A stretch of 64,000 bases of DNA from Platycnemis pennipes (GCA_933228895.1 OW121846.1:76520064-76584063); one strand, 5' to 3'; shown: positions 22,297-33,669, counted from the first letter of the stretch. A program made the numbers and translations. Notes: generated by a model from the letters alone, not told the origin.

Positions 22297-23199
22297 CTTC
22301 TGTCATGTCGTTGCTTCATATATTTGAAATTATTCTAGCCAAGGCAGTTACCTCCTCGGACGAAAACTATAATGATACGCTTATTTAGCACAGTTTCAGT
22401 TAAATTCTCTTCTGAGAATTGAACCATTTTGATGCACCAGGTTCGTGTCGACCTTGTCTAAAGGTTGCTTTAATGAAATTAATGCTAATGGTTTTAAAAG
22501 TCTGAAATCATCCGGTACCAATATTTCAGACGCATCTAGAGATTTTATTTCAACATGATTGCAGCCAAAAATGGAAAACGGGAGGTCAGTAATGGTAGAT
22601 GAAGACGTCGAATATATTGAGCAGGTAGTGAAGGAGGCAAAGGGGAAGATCAGAGACAAAAGGAGAGGGTTAGCGGATAGAAGAATCACGTGAATTCGAG
22701 AAAGCCAATTCACTCACCCTCATATCACTAGTTATAGCGATTATCAACAATAACATATTCATCAAAATATAATTCTTTAACGTTTATACAAGTCCAATTT
22801 CGTCCCATCTGAGGATTAACTACTTCTCTAACTACTAACTACTATGGAATTCCACTGGATACAAAATTTTACCAATCAAGATTTTAAGAATTTACTTGGC
22901 TAATCGAGTGATGGGTTAATGTCGGATGTTTGACTATAATATAGTGGTTAACCACACTCACGTCATATGTAGCAAGGAAGGCCGATTTTGATCGAACATT
23001 AATCTCAATGCTATTATGTCCTCAGGAATTCGGTAAGTATGGCACTACTTTGGTAATCAAGAGGTAGTGCTATGTCTTTATTCACGCCTACTGTTCCATG
23101 GTTCATCATCTTTTAATGCTTTTCATCGGTGAAATGTAGAGAAAAAGTAAAAAAACAGTTACAAACGAAATAATTTCTGCCATTTGCTATGGATATAAC

Positions 23200-23213
23200 A
23201 TCTACATCTACAT
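23200..23213 (+). repeat. Target-site duplication, left, of RTE copy 1
   Basis: ATCTACATCTACAT here is identical to 26629-26642 and brackets the RTE-like element. Confidence 0.85.
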
Positions 23214-26200
23214 TTACCTCGCGGCTGAGCTTAAAGCCACCGAGTGCGTCCACTGGGTTGCGGATGGTGGGTCGACCTCTAGATATAGAGGTTAGCTGCG
23301 AGATAAGCGAGTTTACTCGTCGAATAAGCAGTCGTGGACAAAAAGCGGCGGCATTCCGAGGGCGTATTGGTCTATCCTTGGGTAAGGTAGGCCCTAAATA
23401 ATACAGAACCTGTGAAGATGCCGTGACGTGGCGATGGAGGCCGCCAACAATTACGTTTCCAATCACCCGGAGGAGAGGGCAGCAGCTCTTCTTCACATGA
23501 GTGAAGGTGGAGACCACAGTGGTCGGTACAGCGACACTCATTTCACTACAGGCGTGGTAACATTTACTTTAACGGCTGTAGTACTGCGATGTGGAAGGCA
23601 AGGGGAAACCACCACATTACTATCCCGAGGAGTCGCAGCTACTCCACTTTTTCCTTTATTATCAAGACGTGATGGCACCCTCTCGAGTAAAATATTCCGG
23701 AGTAAAATAGTCCCCCATTTGGATCTCCGGGCGGGGACTACCCGAGAGAGTAGATCAGTCAAGTGTGATAGTCATTTTAGGGTAGGAACGTGGAACGTGA
23801 GATCACTTCGGACCTGCGGAAGACTGGAGAACCTGAAGGTGGAAATGAGGAGAATGGACCTCGATGTATTAGGAATCAGTGAAATGAGATGGCCTGAAGA
23901 AGGAGACTTTTGGAGTGGAAGTTATAGAATTATTCACACCGGATCACTGAATGATAATGCTGGAGTAGGCATAATGCTCAGGAAGAGTGCGGGACTGCAT
24001 GTGAAGAGCTTCCTGCAATACAGTGAAAGGATTAAAATGGTTAAAATTGAAACTAAGCCTACAGATACCATCGTGGTGCAAGTTTACATGCCTACGTCGG
24101 ACTATGAAGATGGAGAAGTGGAAGACGTCTACGAAGATATCACTGAAGTAATAAAACAGGTAAGAGGAGAAGAAAACCTAATTATTTTAGGAGACTGGAA
24201 CGCTGTCGTCGGCGAAGGACAAGATGGAAGAGTAACTGGAAAATATGGATTGGGAAAACGAAACGAAAGAGGAGAAAGACTGCTTGAGTTCTGCACACAA
24301 CATAAGTTAGTGGTCGCCAACACATTGTTTAAAAATCACAACCGAAGAAAATACACGTGGAAGATGCCAGGAGACAGAGGAAGATATCAGATAGACTATA
24401 TTTTAGTGAAGCAGAGGTTCAGGAATCAGGTGAAGGACTGCAAAAGCTACCCGGGTGCAGACATCGACAGCGACCATAATTTAGTGATGATGAAATGCCA
24501 CCTAAAATTCAAGAGATTGAAGAAAACAGTAAAGAACATTTGGCAAGTAGAAAAACTAAAGGAGACTCAACACCAGCTGGAATTTCAGAAAGCAGTAGAA
24601 AATAACATTGGAGAGGACCTGACTGAGAAACCAGTAGAAGAGCGTTGGGAAAACATTAAATGTGGACTACAGGAAGCCGCAAAACAAGTTCTTGGAAGAA
24701 GAAAAGTTGTTAAGAAGAAACCATGGATCACGGAAGAAGTCTTAGTGCTGATTGAAGAAAGAAGAAAGTACAAGAATGCGAAAACTGAAGAAGGACAGCT
24801 TTGCTACAAAAGAATAAGGAACGAAGTAAGTCGCAAAGCCAGGAAAGCTAGAGAAATGTGGATGAACAATCTGTGCGAAGATGTACAAAACAACCTTATC
24901 ATTGGAAAGGTGGAAGCTGCCTATAGGATAGTGAGGAACCACTTCAAGGAACGGAGCGCAAGATGCAATGCTATAAGGGACAAGAATGGAGAACTTTTGA
25001 TTGAAAATGAAGATAAAGTGAAGAGATGGAAAGAATATCTGGAAGAGTTATACAACGGGAACAATCTCAGTACGAAAGTGATTGAAGAGGAAAGCGAAGT
25101 CGAGAAGGATGATATGGGAGCATCAATATTGAGATCGGAATTCGACGCAGCAGTAAGGGACCTTCGGATGAATAAGGCTTCTGGAATTGATGATATACCC
25201 GCAGAACTGATAAGGAATGCGGGAGAGAGGACATTGGCCCATCTCTATAAGGTCATCTGCGACATGTACTCAACAGGAGAAATACCCAGGGACTTCGAGA
25301 AAAACATCATCATTCCTATTCCCAAAAAGAAGAGAGCAGAGAAATGCGAAAATTTTAGGACTATAAGCCTGACGACACATGCATCGAAGATACTGACAAG
25401 GATCATCTACAGAAGAATAGAACAAAAAGCAGAGGAGTTCCTGGATGAAGATCAATTCGGTTTCAGGAAAAGTAAGGGTACAAGAGAAGCAATATTGGCC
25501 CTTAGGCTGCTTATAGAGAAGAGAATGGAGAAGAACAAACCGACCTTCATCGCATTTGTGGATTTAGAGAAGGCTTTTGACAACGTGGATTGGAATTCAA
25601 TGCTTGATATTCTGAAAGGAATTGGAGTTTCCTACACTGATCGAAGAATTATCCACGGTTTGTATAAAAACCAAGTAGCTGTGATTAAATCTGGGCCCAG
25701 CTGTGAAGAAGCAAAAATAAGGAAAGGAGTGAGACAAGGCTGTGCACTGTCTCCCGTAATTTTTAATGTTTACATCGAGAGAGCCATCAATGAAGTCAAG
25801 GAGAAGTGTTCTGGAGTGAACATCCACGGAGAAACAATCAGCATGCTACGATTCGCTGATGACATAGCTCTCATAGCAGAGACAGAGAAGGAGCTGAATA
25901 AGATGCTTACAACCATGGAAAGGACAATGGCCAGACTTCAGCTGAAGATCAATAAGAAGAAAACTAAGATATTGGTGTGCAGCAAGAAAGAAGAGGCCAA
26001 AACCAACGTTAAACTAGGAAAACAGAAACTGGAAGAGGTGAAAGAGTTCTGTTACCTGGGAAGCAGAGTAACCAACGATGGACGAAGCAAGAAAGAAATA
26101 GTGAGTAGAATAGCCCAGGCAAAGAGGGCATTCTATCAAAAGAAGAATCTACTAACAGCTGGAAATACAAGCTTGGAAGTAAGGAAGCAATTCATCAAAA

Positions 26201-26628
26201 CGTATATCTGGAGCATGTTCCTTTACGGCAGTGAGGCATGGACGATGACAGCGGCGGAGAAGAAAAGGGTGGAAGCATTCGAAATATGGTGCTATCGAAG
26301 AATGATGAAGATAAAATGGATCGACCGAGTGACAAATGAAGAAGTCCTAAGAAGAGTGGGAGAAAAGAGAAGTCTGCTGAAAACTATACAAAGAAGACGG
26401 GACAACCTAATCGGCCATATCTTAAGACACGATGGCCTGATGAAGACAATCGTCGAGGGAAAAGTGAACGGGAAAAATGGAAGAGGAAGGCCTCGTATGA
26501 GTTACATGGAGCAGGTCGTAAAGGACGTGAAAGAGAGGAACTACGTTGGTATGAAGAGGTTGGCCGATAGAAGGATCGAGTGGAGGGCTGCGTCAAACCA
26601 ATCCTAGGATTGTTGACCCTTGATGATG
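23214..26628 (+). mobile_element. Full-length RTE-like non-LTR retrotransposon, copy 1
   Basis: A 3.4-kb element with a 5' UTR of about 214 bp starting near CTCGCGGCTGAGC, one long ORF, and a very short 3' UTR ending TTGACCCTTGATGATGAT. Single-ORF layout, short 3' UTR and a simple trinucleotide tail fit the RTE group; exact clade is unresolved. A 14-bp target duplication flanks it. Its target is the ATGTAG-repeat 3' tail of a CR1-like LINE lying on the minus strand immediately downstream. A second full-length copy lies at 51601-55006 and a truncated one at 50205-51106. Confidence 0.9.
23428..26607 (+). CDS. Endonuclease/reverse transcriptase of RTE-like LINE (intact frame)
   Basis: 1059 codons without interruption. 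Residues about 118-355 form an APE-type endonuclease: GTWNVRSL (120-127), LGDWNAVVG (254-262), QIDYILV (321-327) and SDHNLV (348-353) hold the expected catalytic Asn, Asp and His residues. The reverse transcriptase spans about 580-900: NKASGIDDIP, FRTISLTTHASK (643-654), FVDLEKAFD (710-718), RKGVRQGCALSP (765-776) and the catalytic LRFADDIAL (807-815). The C-terminal part has the EAFEIWCYRRM and HILRHDGL segments usual for this group. It would nick DNA and prime cDNA synthesis at the target. The ATG at 23428 is the first in frame, but the first 110 residues lack a recognised domain, so the true start could be later. Potentially active. Confidence 0.92.
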   Translation: MAMEAANNYVSNHPEERAAALLHMSEGGDHSGRYSDTHFTTGVVTFTLTAVVLRCGRQGETTTLLSRGVAATPLFPLLSRRDGTLSSKIFRSKIVPHLDLRAGTTRESRSVKCDSHFRVGTWNVRSLRTCGRLENLKVEMRRMDLDVLGISEMRWPEEGDFWSGSYRIIHTGSLNDNAGVGIMLRKSAGLHVKSFLQYSERIKMVKIETKPTDTIVVQVYMPTSDYEDGEVEDVYEDITEVIKQVRGEENLIILGDWNAVVGEGQDGRVTGKYGLGKRNERGERLLEFCTQHKLVVANTLFKNHNRRKYTWKMPGDRGRYQIDYILVKQRFRNQVKDCKSYPGADIDSDHNLVMMKCHLKFKRLKKTVKNIWQVEKLKETQHQLEFQKAVENNIGEDLTEKPVEERWENIKCGLQEAAKQVLGRRKVVKKKPWITEEVLVLIEERRKYKNAKTEEGQLCYKRIRNEVSRKARKAREMWMNNLCEDVQNNLIIGKVEAAYRIVRNHFKERSARCNAIRDKNGELLIENEDKVKRWKEYLEELYNGNNLSTKVIEEESEVEKDDMGASILRSEFDAAVRDLRMNKASGIDDIPAELIRNAGERTLAHLYKVICDMYSTGEIPRDFEKNIIIPIPKKKRAEKCENFRTISLTTHASKILTRIIYRRIEQKAEEFLDEDQFGFRKSKGTREAILALRLLIEKRMEKNKPTFIAFVDLEKAFDNVDWNSMLDILKGIGVSYTDRRIIHGLYKNQVAVIKSGPSCEEAKIRKGVRQGCALSPVIFNVYIERAINEVKEKCSGVNIHGETISMLRFADDIALIAETEKELNKMLTTMERTMARLQLKINKKKTKILVCSKKEEAKTNVKLGKQKLEEVKEFCYLGSRVTNDGRSKKEIVSRIAQAKRAFYQKKNLLTAGNTSLEVRKQFIKTYIWSMFLYGSEAWTMTAAEKKRVEAFEIWCYRRMMKIKWIDRVTNEEVLRRVGEKRSLLKTIQRRRDNLIGHILRHDGLMKTIVEGKVNGKNGRGRPRMSYMEQVVKDVKERNYVGMKRLADRRIEWRAASNQS

Positions 26629-26642
26629 ATCTACATCTACAT
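26629..26642 (+). repeat. Target-site duplication, right, of RTE copy 1
   Basis: Identical to 23200-23213. Reverse complement is ATGTAGATGTAGAT, the tail repeat of the CR1-like element that was hit. Confidence 0.85.
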
Positions 26643-27490
26643 AATACCCTGCAAGCCACCACATGGGTGTGTGGCAGGAGGTGATTGCTCACCAAACATT
26701 CACTAAATATCATGCATAAAATAGGAATAGTATTAATATAGTAGTCAGAACTACACTATTTAAAAAGATAGAAATTGCCAAGAAAACATGCAAAAACATT
26801 CTGTTAGTAGGGTTAGCTTTAAGTACTCATACCAACATGCAGCTACCAATGCTATTCATTGCTACTCTCCGATAGGACATATTTACCGTTATTCGTATCT
26901 CTAATAGTGCGAGGGAAAAAGGACATTTTGAATCGGTCAGTTCGGCAATCAATTTCTCTAATTTTATGATTATGGTCCGGTCTGCCATAGTAAGTTGGGG
27001 TTCGTAAAATATTTTTAACATCATCACTGAAAATATTGCCTTGGAATTTGTTTAAGAGATTAAGTCTAAATTTCAACCTGCGATCTGACAATGATTCCCA
27101 TTTCAATTCCTTTAATAGACTGGTTACGCTAATATAATTATCGTTCCGTCCCTTTACAAATCTTGCCGATCTTCGCTGCACACGTTCAAGTTCGCTATTT
27201 AGACCGATTTCGTAGGGATCCCGTACACTGGCAGCATATTCCAAATGAGGTCTAACAAGGGAAAAGTAGCTGATTTCTCGTACATGATCGTCACATTTAC
27301 CCAATACTCTTTTAATGAAACCCAGTTTACGATTAGCTTGACCAATTATTTCACGTATATGTTTACCCCAGGAAAGATCATGTGTCAGTCTTATTCCAAG
27401 ATGTTTAATGGATTCCACGTTTGTTATTTCATTATTACTTATTTTGTATGTGCTAGGAGGAGAAGAAACCTTGAAATAGAGATGGCCATG
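26643..27490 (-). mobile_element. 5'-truncated CR1-like LINE, minus strand
   Basis: Reading leftwards, coding sequence is followed by a 3' UTR with CACACACCCATGTGGTGGCT and a TATTATGTAGATGTAGAT tail, a short tandem 3' end typical of CR1/L2-group elements. Only the C-terminal part of ORF2 remains. Related 3' ends occur at 46846, 40560 and 56116. Confidence 0.8.
26852..27485 (-). pseudogene. C-terminal fragment of CR1-like reverse transcriptase
   Basis: From about 27485 down, the frame reads YKISNNEITNVESIKHLG, then RLTHDLSWGKHI, ANRKLGFIKR, LVRPHLEYAASV, LERVQRRSARFVKGR and SFFPRTI. These are the ordered landmarks of the region after the reverse-transcriptase palm in CR1/L2/jockey-type ORF2 proteins. 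The frame is open to 26852, but the upstream endonuclease and catalytic palm are missing, so this is a dead 5' truncation. The first codon of the fragment is arbitrary. Confidence 0.85.
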
Positions 27491-28596
27491 GTATTGGAAT
27501 TGATCATATGAAATACTCTTATGTCATCTATCATAAGGGCTGACTCAGGAATCTTGATTGCATTTCTCGGGGAACGCTCAGAAAAAGTATTTCGATAAAG
27601 AAATATGATGCTTTGATGCTGTCATGTTCAATACCTCTTCATTTGCCCACCTGTTGATCCATCAAACATATATGCCATTGGTATTTGAAGCTTGGTTATT
27701 TATATGTTCGGGGTGCTTCGACAGCTGTGGTCATTCCACAAAAAGATTTTCCATGAAACGAAATGATTGCAAACCAAGCTTCATTTGAAGCTTGGCTTGG
27801 AATCGTTAGGCTCTTAATAAGGCATGATGTAAAGACTATACACAAAAAGTGGAAGTCAGAGCATTCTGAAGGCTGCCAGTTACACCTCAGCGAGTTTTTC
27901 ATTCCTACCTCTAAAATAAATCATGAAGAAAAATACATAATTTATATTTTTGAGGTCATAATGGCAATACTACCTCTCATCAAGATCAATCAAGATGTTT
28001 ATCAAGATGCGGCAAGTAATATATTAAGCACCTTTACAATTAGATCTGTGGAAGGCCTGTTTACAAAGGAATGCAAAGAGTGAATAAAGGAGGAAAAATG
28101 TAAAGTGAGCGAGAACAAATGGTGCGAATTGTGCGCCGGATAAGTAAACAGTAAGAAAAATACTGAGATGCAGAGACTCGGTGTACCTCCTCCTTACTCA
28201 GATAGAATGCAAATTCCACCTTACGAAGAACATAAGTTTTCATTAGTGTTAACGTCATTATGGATGGAAAAGCATGTGTTGGAAGTAAGGATGAATAGAG
28301 TTTCTCCTCACACATGAAATAATTTTTTTCCACCCTCTCCAGGCACCAAATACGACCATTCTGAGCAGTTTCCGAATCTGATAGTGGCGTAGATATAGCC
28401 CTTTCTGCTAGTAGAACGTTAAGAGCTAGTCCTCTCATGCAAAACCAATTAGGTCCAACTCTCCTACAACATTTTTCTTCGCAGCTGCTGGGTAGTAGCA
28501 ACACCCAGGCTCTTTCAGAGGCTTGAATCCGCAATACATATTTAAAATTCAAGGTTCACGAACCAGTCGTGGGAAATTTAGCGGCGTTACCCGCTG
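27491..28596. other. Unassigned stretch
   Basis: A 106-codon plus-strand frame at 27763-28083 begins MIANQASFEAW but matches nothing I recognise, and no splice or promoter context supports it. Otherwise no features. Confidence 0.3.
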
Positions 28597-28715
28597 GAAT
28601 TGTTACAATTACACTCGAACCCGGACCCCCTGATTTCCGGTAAGGTGCTCTACCAGTTGAGATACCTAGGTGTCCTCTTTCTCGGTGGAGATTATAGAGG
28701 TTTTAAAGGAACAAG
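28597..28715 (-). mobile_element. SINE A (tRNA-derived), minus strand
   Basis: Minus strand shows A-box-like CTGGTAGAGCACCTTACCGG and B-box-like CCGGGTTCGAGTGT, preceded by a TATAATCTCCACCGAGAAAG leader. It is the mirror copy of 28829-28960. Confidence 0.65.
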
Positions 28716-28828
28716 ATGTTACGGACTGTTAGACATATTATGTCACAAGCAGCCGAAGTCGTGCGCATGGCGCTACCATCCACGAGGTTAAATCTGGCAT
28801 TGAAACACTAAGGTGCTTACTTATAATA

Positions 28829-28960
28829 CATTCTTGTTCCTTTAAAGCCTCTATAATTTCCACAGAGAAAGAGGACGCCTCAACTACCTTGTCGGAAATC
28901 AGGGGGTCCGGGTTCAACTCCCGGTCAAGGTGAATGATTTTTTTCTCCGTGGAATATCTG
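28829..28960 (+). mobile_element. SINE A (tRNA-derived), plus strand
   Basis: Leader TATAATTTCCACAGAGAAAG, a degenerate A box, then GGAAATCAGGGGGTCC, B-box-like GGGTTCAACTCCCGG and a GTCAAGGTGAATGATTTTTT tail. The tail recurs at 51125-51205 and 42325-42370. It forms an inverted pair with 28597-28715. Confidence 0.7.
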
Positions 28961-30310
28961 TTATTAGGCATATTTCACTTCGTTCACGTCTTCGGATGTA
29001 GCAACATTTAAAAATTGATGATCACCTTAGCGGAGAAATATACTTTCCAATGATAGCTAGTTTTAGGTACTTATATCAGAGAAACGGATATTGCTCTTAC
29101 GTTTACTTCAAATGAAAATACAAATCCCTGTCTTAAAACTTGCTTCTCTCCCAAAGTCCCCCATGAACGAGCATGAAAAGTTTCAGAGTTTAGGGAAACT
29201 CAACGGAACTTCAACTTTAACTGAAAGGATTATCCGCGTGGTGGGTTTAGATAACGGAAGGCAATTAAAAGCCATTTCAAAAATTTCACTTCCAGAATTA
29301 AGGTTGTATTGATTCCAAAATTTAATGATTGCGAGCCCAATGCTGATTCTCAAATGTATTGTCGATTTCATTAAAAAATATCACTTAGCTTGAGTTACTT
29401 TCAATGCTACTAATAAGGCCTGAAAGGCATTAAGAACTTTGGATAGGCACTTAATAATATCGGGTTACTCGGCAACGTGAGCATATTTTGGTAAATACTA
29501 CAACGATCTGTGATCATCACTGTGATGACTAGTTTACACCCAAGCTGATGCTCACTTTTATCCTTTCTTTACGTGAACCGAAACCTCCTCAATACCTACG
29601 CGTGGTTGCAAAAAAGAAATCTTTTTTATCGATTCCAATCGCAGCCAGATGTAGTTTACAGATTTCAATCATAAGATATCCATATAGAGGATTGCAATGA
29701 AATTAGTGTATAATTTGGCAAAATAAATAAAGCAAGCCGTTAATTCACCTCGTACCTAGGTAAAATCAAGCAATTTAAGTGGCAAATGTAGATTCTTAGA
29801 GACTAAATATCAGAAGTAAAAATAGTTAAATGAAAAGAGAACGATTTCAATGGGATTCTGGCCATATTAGCTGCTGATCCTTCGCCGAAAGAAAAGCCGT
29901 AATGGAGATGTTAGAAAAAAATGAAAAATATCAAGGGTGTTATGCAAATTTGTGTTACCATATTATTGTGGAAGAACGAAAGATAGATTCACAGGGAATA
30001 GAAAGTATATCAAGACAAACGCGCCGATACATGAAATTAAATTGTAGCCCCAACTTCGCTTCTATTCTATGGTTAAGATTTTAAACCGAATGTATTACAT
30101 TTTCAAACTATCGCATCACTATGGATTTTTGTTCATTTTTCTGCCTCAAAAGGCGTAGTGCAATACAAACATTATCCAAAAGAATAAAAATAAAAGATTT
30201 AAATGCATTACTCGCGTTAATATTATCTTTCAAGAAAAGTGGTGTGATTTGTTTGAAATAATGTATATTATTCTTATAATGAAGTATGTTATCGACCACT
30301 ATATTTTTGT
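28961..30310. other. Unassigned spacer
   Basis: AT-rich with only short frames. Nothing recognised. Confidence 0.4.
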
Positions 30311-30479
30311 GTAGAAATGGATAATTTGTCTGGAGTAGTTTGGTCGTATAGAGAAACACCCATTTTACCAACGTTTCGCCTCTTTGTTGTGGCTTCAACA
30401 GGGCTTTTGGTGACAATTTTTTTTATATTGGTGTTTCTCTATACGACCAAACTACTCCAGACAAATTATCCATTTCTAC
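30311..30479. repeat. Hairpin with perfect 50-bp arms
   Basis: 30311-30360 and 30430-30479 are exact reverse complements over 50 bp. The 69-bp centre contains a hammerhead-like core on the minus strand. Perfect arms indicate a recent origin or continuing gene conversion. Confidence 0.95.
30354..30401 (-). ncRNA. Degenerate hammerhead-like motif in hairpin loop
   Basis: On the minus strand the core reads CTGTTGA (one change from CUGANGA, at 30395-30401), stem II GCC/GGC, and GAAA at 30377-30374. This is followed by a G-U-rich stem III ending GGTGT. The AAAGAGGCGAAAC phrase is shared with the motif at 14131-14186, so the two are one family. The core change at the conserved A suggests it is inactive. 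Confidence 0.45.
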
Positions 30480-30879
30480 ATGTATATTTTTCTTGAGAAT
30501 ATTATTCTACATGGATTCGGTGAACTACAGGAGTCACAGTTGATTATCCCTTACGAAGTAATGGAAGGATGAAAACAACTATGTACAGCTAATACAACTA
30601 TAACTATTACAACTAAAGTGATTCTACTCAGGCCAATCATTCCTGACACATGACAAAAATTTCAAATGATTCTCGCGAGTATAATTGTATGGACATTTCC
30701 TGGTGTAGTGAGCAATCAAAAATATTTCCTCCGTTCAATTATAGATGGCAACTCTCATTCCCTTTTGGTGAAGCGTGCTCCAAAAACCAAGAGGAAACAA
30801 CAGTCTTACATTCCGAAACAAATCCCCTTTTATCCCACCCAATCACCATTTTCCTTCCCCCATCTACGTGCGCTAGCCG

Positions 30880-31790
30880 AAATTACATTGCGCCATCGGC
30901 CGTGTAGCAAAGAGCACCCCAGCATATTTTATGCCTCTCCAAAAATGATCCCATCGGTGGAGGAAGCAGCAAGCATCAAACGCTCGGCGACGAAACGCTG
31001 GCCTTCCGCTGAGATGGGCAATGGGGAGAGATGGCTCTGGGGGGGAGGGGGGGGGGAGAGCTTTTCGCACACGCGCGGTGACATTTTCCGGGCGCGGCGA
31101 ATGCGTCCGAGCGGATAGGGACCGCAGGGAGATGGGCCTCACGAAGGACGAAGGCCATCCCGGAAGGGATTTGCTGCCTCGACCGCCTTCCTTCCACCCC
31201 ATTCCCACAGCAGTGAGCTGGGTAGAAACATTCGGGGGAGAAAGAGTGTGGAAAATAACCTCTTTTCCGAAAAAACTCGGCCTTTTGCGAACGGCAAGGC
31301 TTCGCCATTCTGAATTTTGAACGCCATTTGACGCTCGAGAGTCAAGTGGGGTACCGAGCGACGCGGAAATTTAGCTAGCTGCGTACGGGTTGGGAGTTGA
31401 GACTGGTGGAGAAGTACGGGAGGGGAGGAGAGCTGGAAGGGTCAAAGGGCGAGGGATCCCGGGCAAGGAGGGCCGCCCATTTCGCGTTACGTGTATTGTG
31501 AGGGGGAGGACGGCGGAGACGACGACATTCCGTGGGGGCAAGCGAGTGTTCCTTTCCCCAGACGCCACTTGCATTAGGGCTGATGTGAGCTCGTGGCTGC
31601 TCTTCTTAAGGAGGCTGGCCCAAATAAAACGCACCCCTATGTATCGTCTCCACCCATTCATTGCGATTTCGGTCTCTTCTCCGCAATCCAACCTCGAGGT
31701 TTACCAATTTTCTTCCGAGAAAAAAGCATCCACCCTTAAGAATCCCAAGAGGACACGACGCTCAGAACCCTTTCAAATTATCTGATATTT
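30880..31790. other. GC-rich island
   Basis: High GC with many CpG, a G-run at about 31038-31058 and many overlapping frames on both strands. Peptides are low-complexity and unrecognised. It could be a promoter island or first-exon region of an unseen host gene; no clear start or splice pattern was found. Confidence 0.4.
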
Positions 31791-31859
31791 CCCGAAAAGG
31801 GTTCATGAGATCTCTATCATGCACCCTTGACTTTGAACTGGGGACTGGAGTTTACTGAA

Positions 31860-33420
31860 AGAAGGGGCATACTATTCAGAGTTTTTTACCTAATCTGAAT
31901 GAAAAGGTCTACTATTGGAATTTTTTAGAGTTTTCTTATACTTGGGGGCATAAATTTGGGTAATGGACAGTAGTGACATTTTCGTTCAAACACGAGTGAA
32001 CGATACAAACACGATTATTTATGGTATATATAATTCCTATGATGATCCAAGTGGCTTCATCGTCGAAGTCATTGGGGATTTGACCAGTTGCCCCATTGAC
32101 CAAGCGAATTAGCCCATTGACCAAGCCCCCCCATTGAAGTATTGTGCGAATTAAATCACTTTTCCCAATATATATTTGATCTATAATATTATGAATACAC
32201 TATGCAAACAAGCATATACACAATCATTTTAACACAACGATTATTTTCAAGAACGAAAAAACAGTCCCGTGTACTGGAGCACGACAAAGTTACAGAAGAG
32301 ATAGTTTTATTAAAACTTTTCGTCAAAGTAGGATCAAATTATTCTAAATGTCAACATTGAGATTTGAAATATGACGGCACTAGGAGGAAAATTTGTTTTA
32401 CATCATAAATAAAGCACTTTATTCTCATATATCCATTGTTTTGATGCCGTTTAAGGAAGGTTCAATGTGATACTTGCAATTTTGTAGTAACTAACGGAAG
32501 AAATATGACTCCTGATGCCCATAAATAATGATTAAATGCCTCTCATTTTATTCCTCTGGCTCTTTTTGGTGTTATCTTCACGCTTCCGTAAGAGCGGACC
32601 TCCTGTCTTCACAATCCCTCTCACCTCCATCATGGGACATTCATCACTATCTCGACTGAATGACGTCTTTTAATTTGCCTTCTTATATTTTCACCAGTTG
32701 ATTGTATTAAATTCTCTGGAAATAAGCGCACAAGAGAATAGGAAAGAAAACATCAAATTTCATTAAGTGTTACGGAATTTCATCAGATTAAATTGTTTTG
32801 AGCATTCACGTAAGGATAAGATACATTTCATAAGCTATATAGACTTAAGTCATATTTCTCTTCTGAGAATTTATTTCTAAAAATTTTTGTGTTCCATTTC
32901 CGATTCAACTCACTTTGCCTCTCTGTTTTACACAGCAGTACACTACCCTTCATAACAAACCGGGAACTAAGAAAAAATAATATGAACATGGATTAACACT
33001 ATAATTGGAATTGGAAGAGGACTTTGGGTCCTGAAATTCGCAGATTAAAATAAGACAAAAATGAATAAAAAAAATAAATAAATTTAATACTAGGTACTGT
33101 TTCTGTTCCACTGATATAATTTACTATGATGAAAAATAATGAATTTTCGGCAGAATGCGAGGATATAACATAAATTTCCCATTCTTGTGCCTGTTAATTT
33201 TTTAGGGCTGCGTCAAACTGGAGTTTGATTCTAATCCAAGTAGAAAAAGAGAATTTAGGAAAATCAAGTAAATTTGTGCAGAGTGCTTTCAGTTCAAAAA
33301 CAAATTTTATGATGAAGATTTTATGAGAGAAACCTCGTAGTAGCAGACGAATCTATGGTTAGCAATTACTCTGGATAAAGCCATTCCTGAATACGAGAGT
33401 AAAATCCAGTACACTTAGTT
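31860..33420. other. Unassigned AT-rich spacer
   Basis: No features beyond chance frames. Confidence 0.4.
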
Positions 33421-33431
33421 CATCCACGCAA

Positions 33432-33492
33432 TGTATTTGGTAGAGCCCGACCGGTTTCACCACTGTCATGTCATTTTCAAGGGTCAAATACA
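33432..33492 (-). ncRNA. Penelope-type hammerhead-like remnant
   Basis: The minus strand reads CCCTTGAAAATGACATGACA, then GTGGTGAAACCGGTCGG. It has the spacing of the Penelope-type motif but CUUGA in place of CUGA, as at 59029. Short inverted repeats GTATTTG/CAAATAC bracket it (33433-33439, 33485-33491). Probably a fossil. A G-rich tract follows at 33535-33600. Confidence 0.3.
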
Positions 33493-33669
33493 GAGCTTTC
33501 TTGTGGCGGTTCCTATTTATATTGTATCCAGAGGAGAGGGGGGGAGGATTTGGAATGGTATATGGGGGGGGTGGGGTGTAGGGAGGGGGGAGGGGAAACT
33601 CATAATATTCATTATTACTTGCAAATTGATGAGCCATTTTTTTCTTGGAAAAAACGCTTTCACATAAAA

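Larger units (their letters stand above)
20576..23199. other. Mostly unassigned spacer
   Basis: Contains a tRNA-like head (21830-21925) and a 25-bp direct repeat (22215-22296). Otherwise no gene or repeat recognised. Confidence 0.4.

Noticed and set aside
23113..26713. Minus-strand frames across RTE copy 1, and plus-strand frames across copy 2
   Set aside because: Antisense shadows of the endonuclease/reverse-transcriptase ORF; the same shadows appear in both copies.
27763..28083. 106-codon plus-strand frame starting MIANQASF
   Set aside because: Looks protein-like at a glance, but no family, promoter or exon context could be supported.
30666..31345. Overlapping frames in the 31-kb GC island
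   Set aside because: Same reasoning: mutually overlapping, no motif, no splice model.
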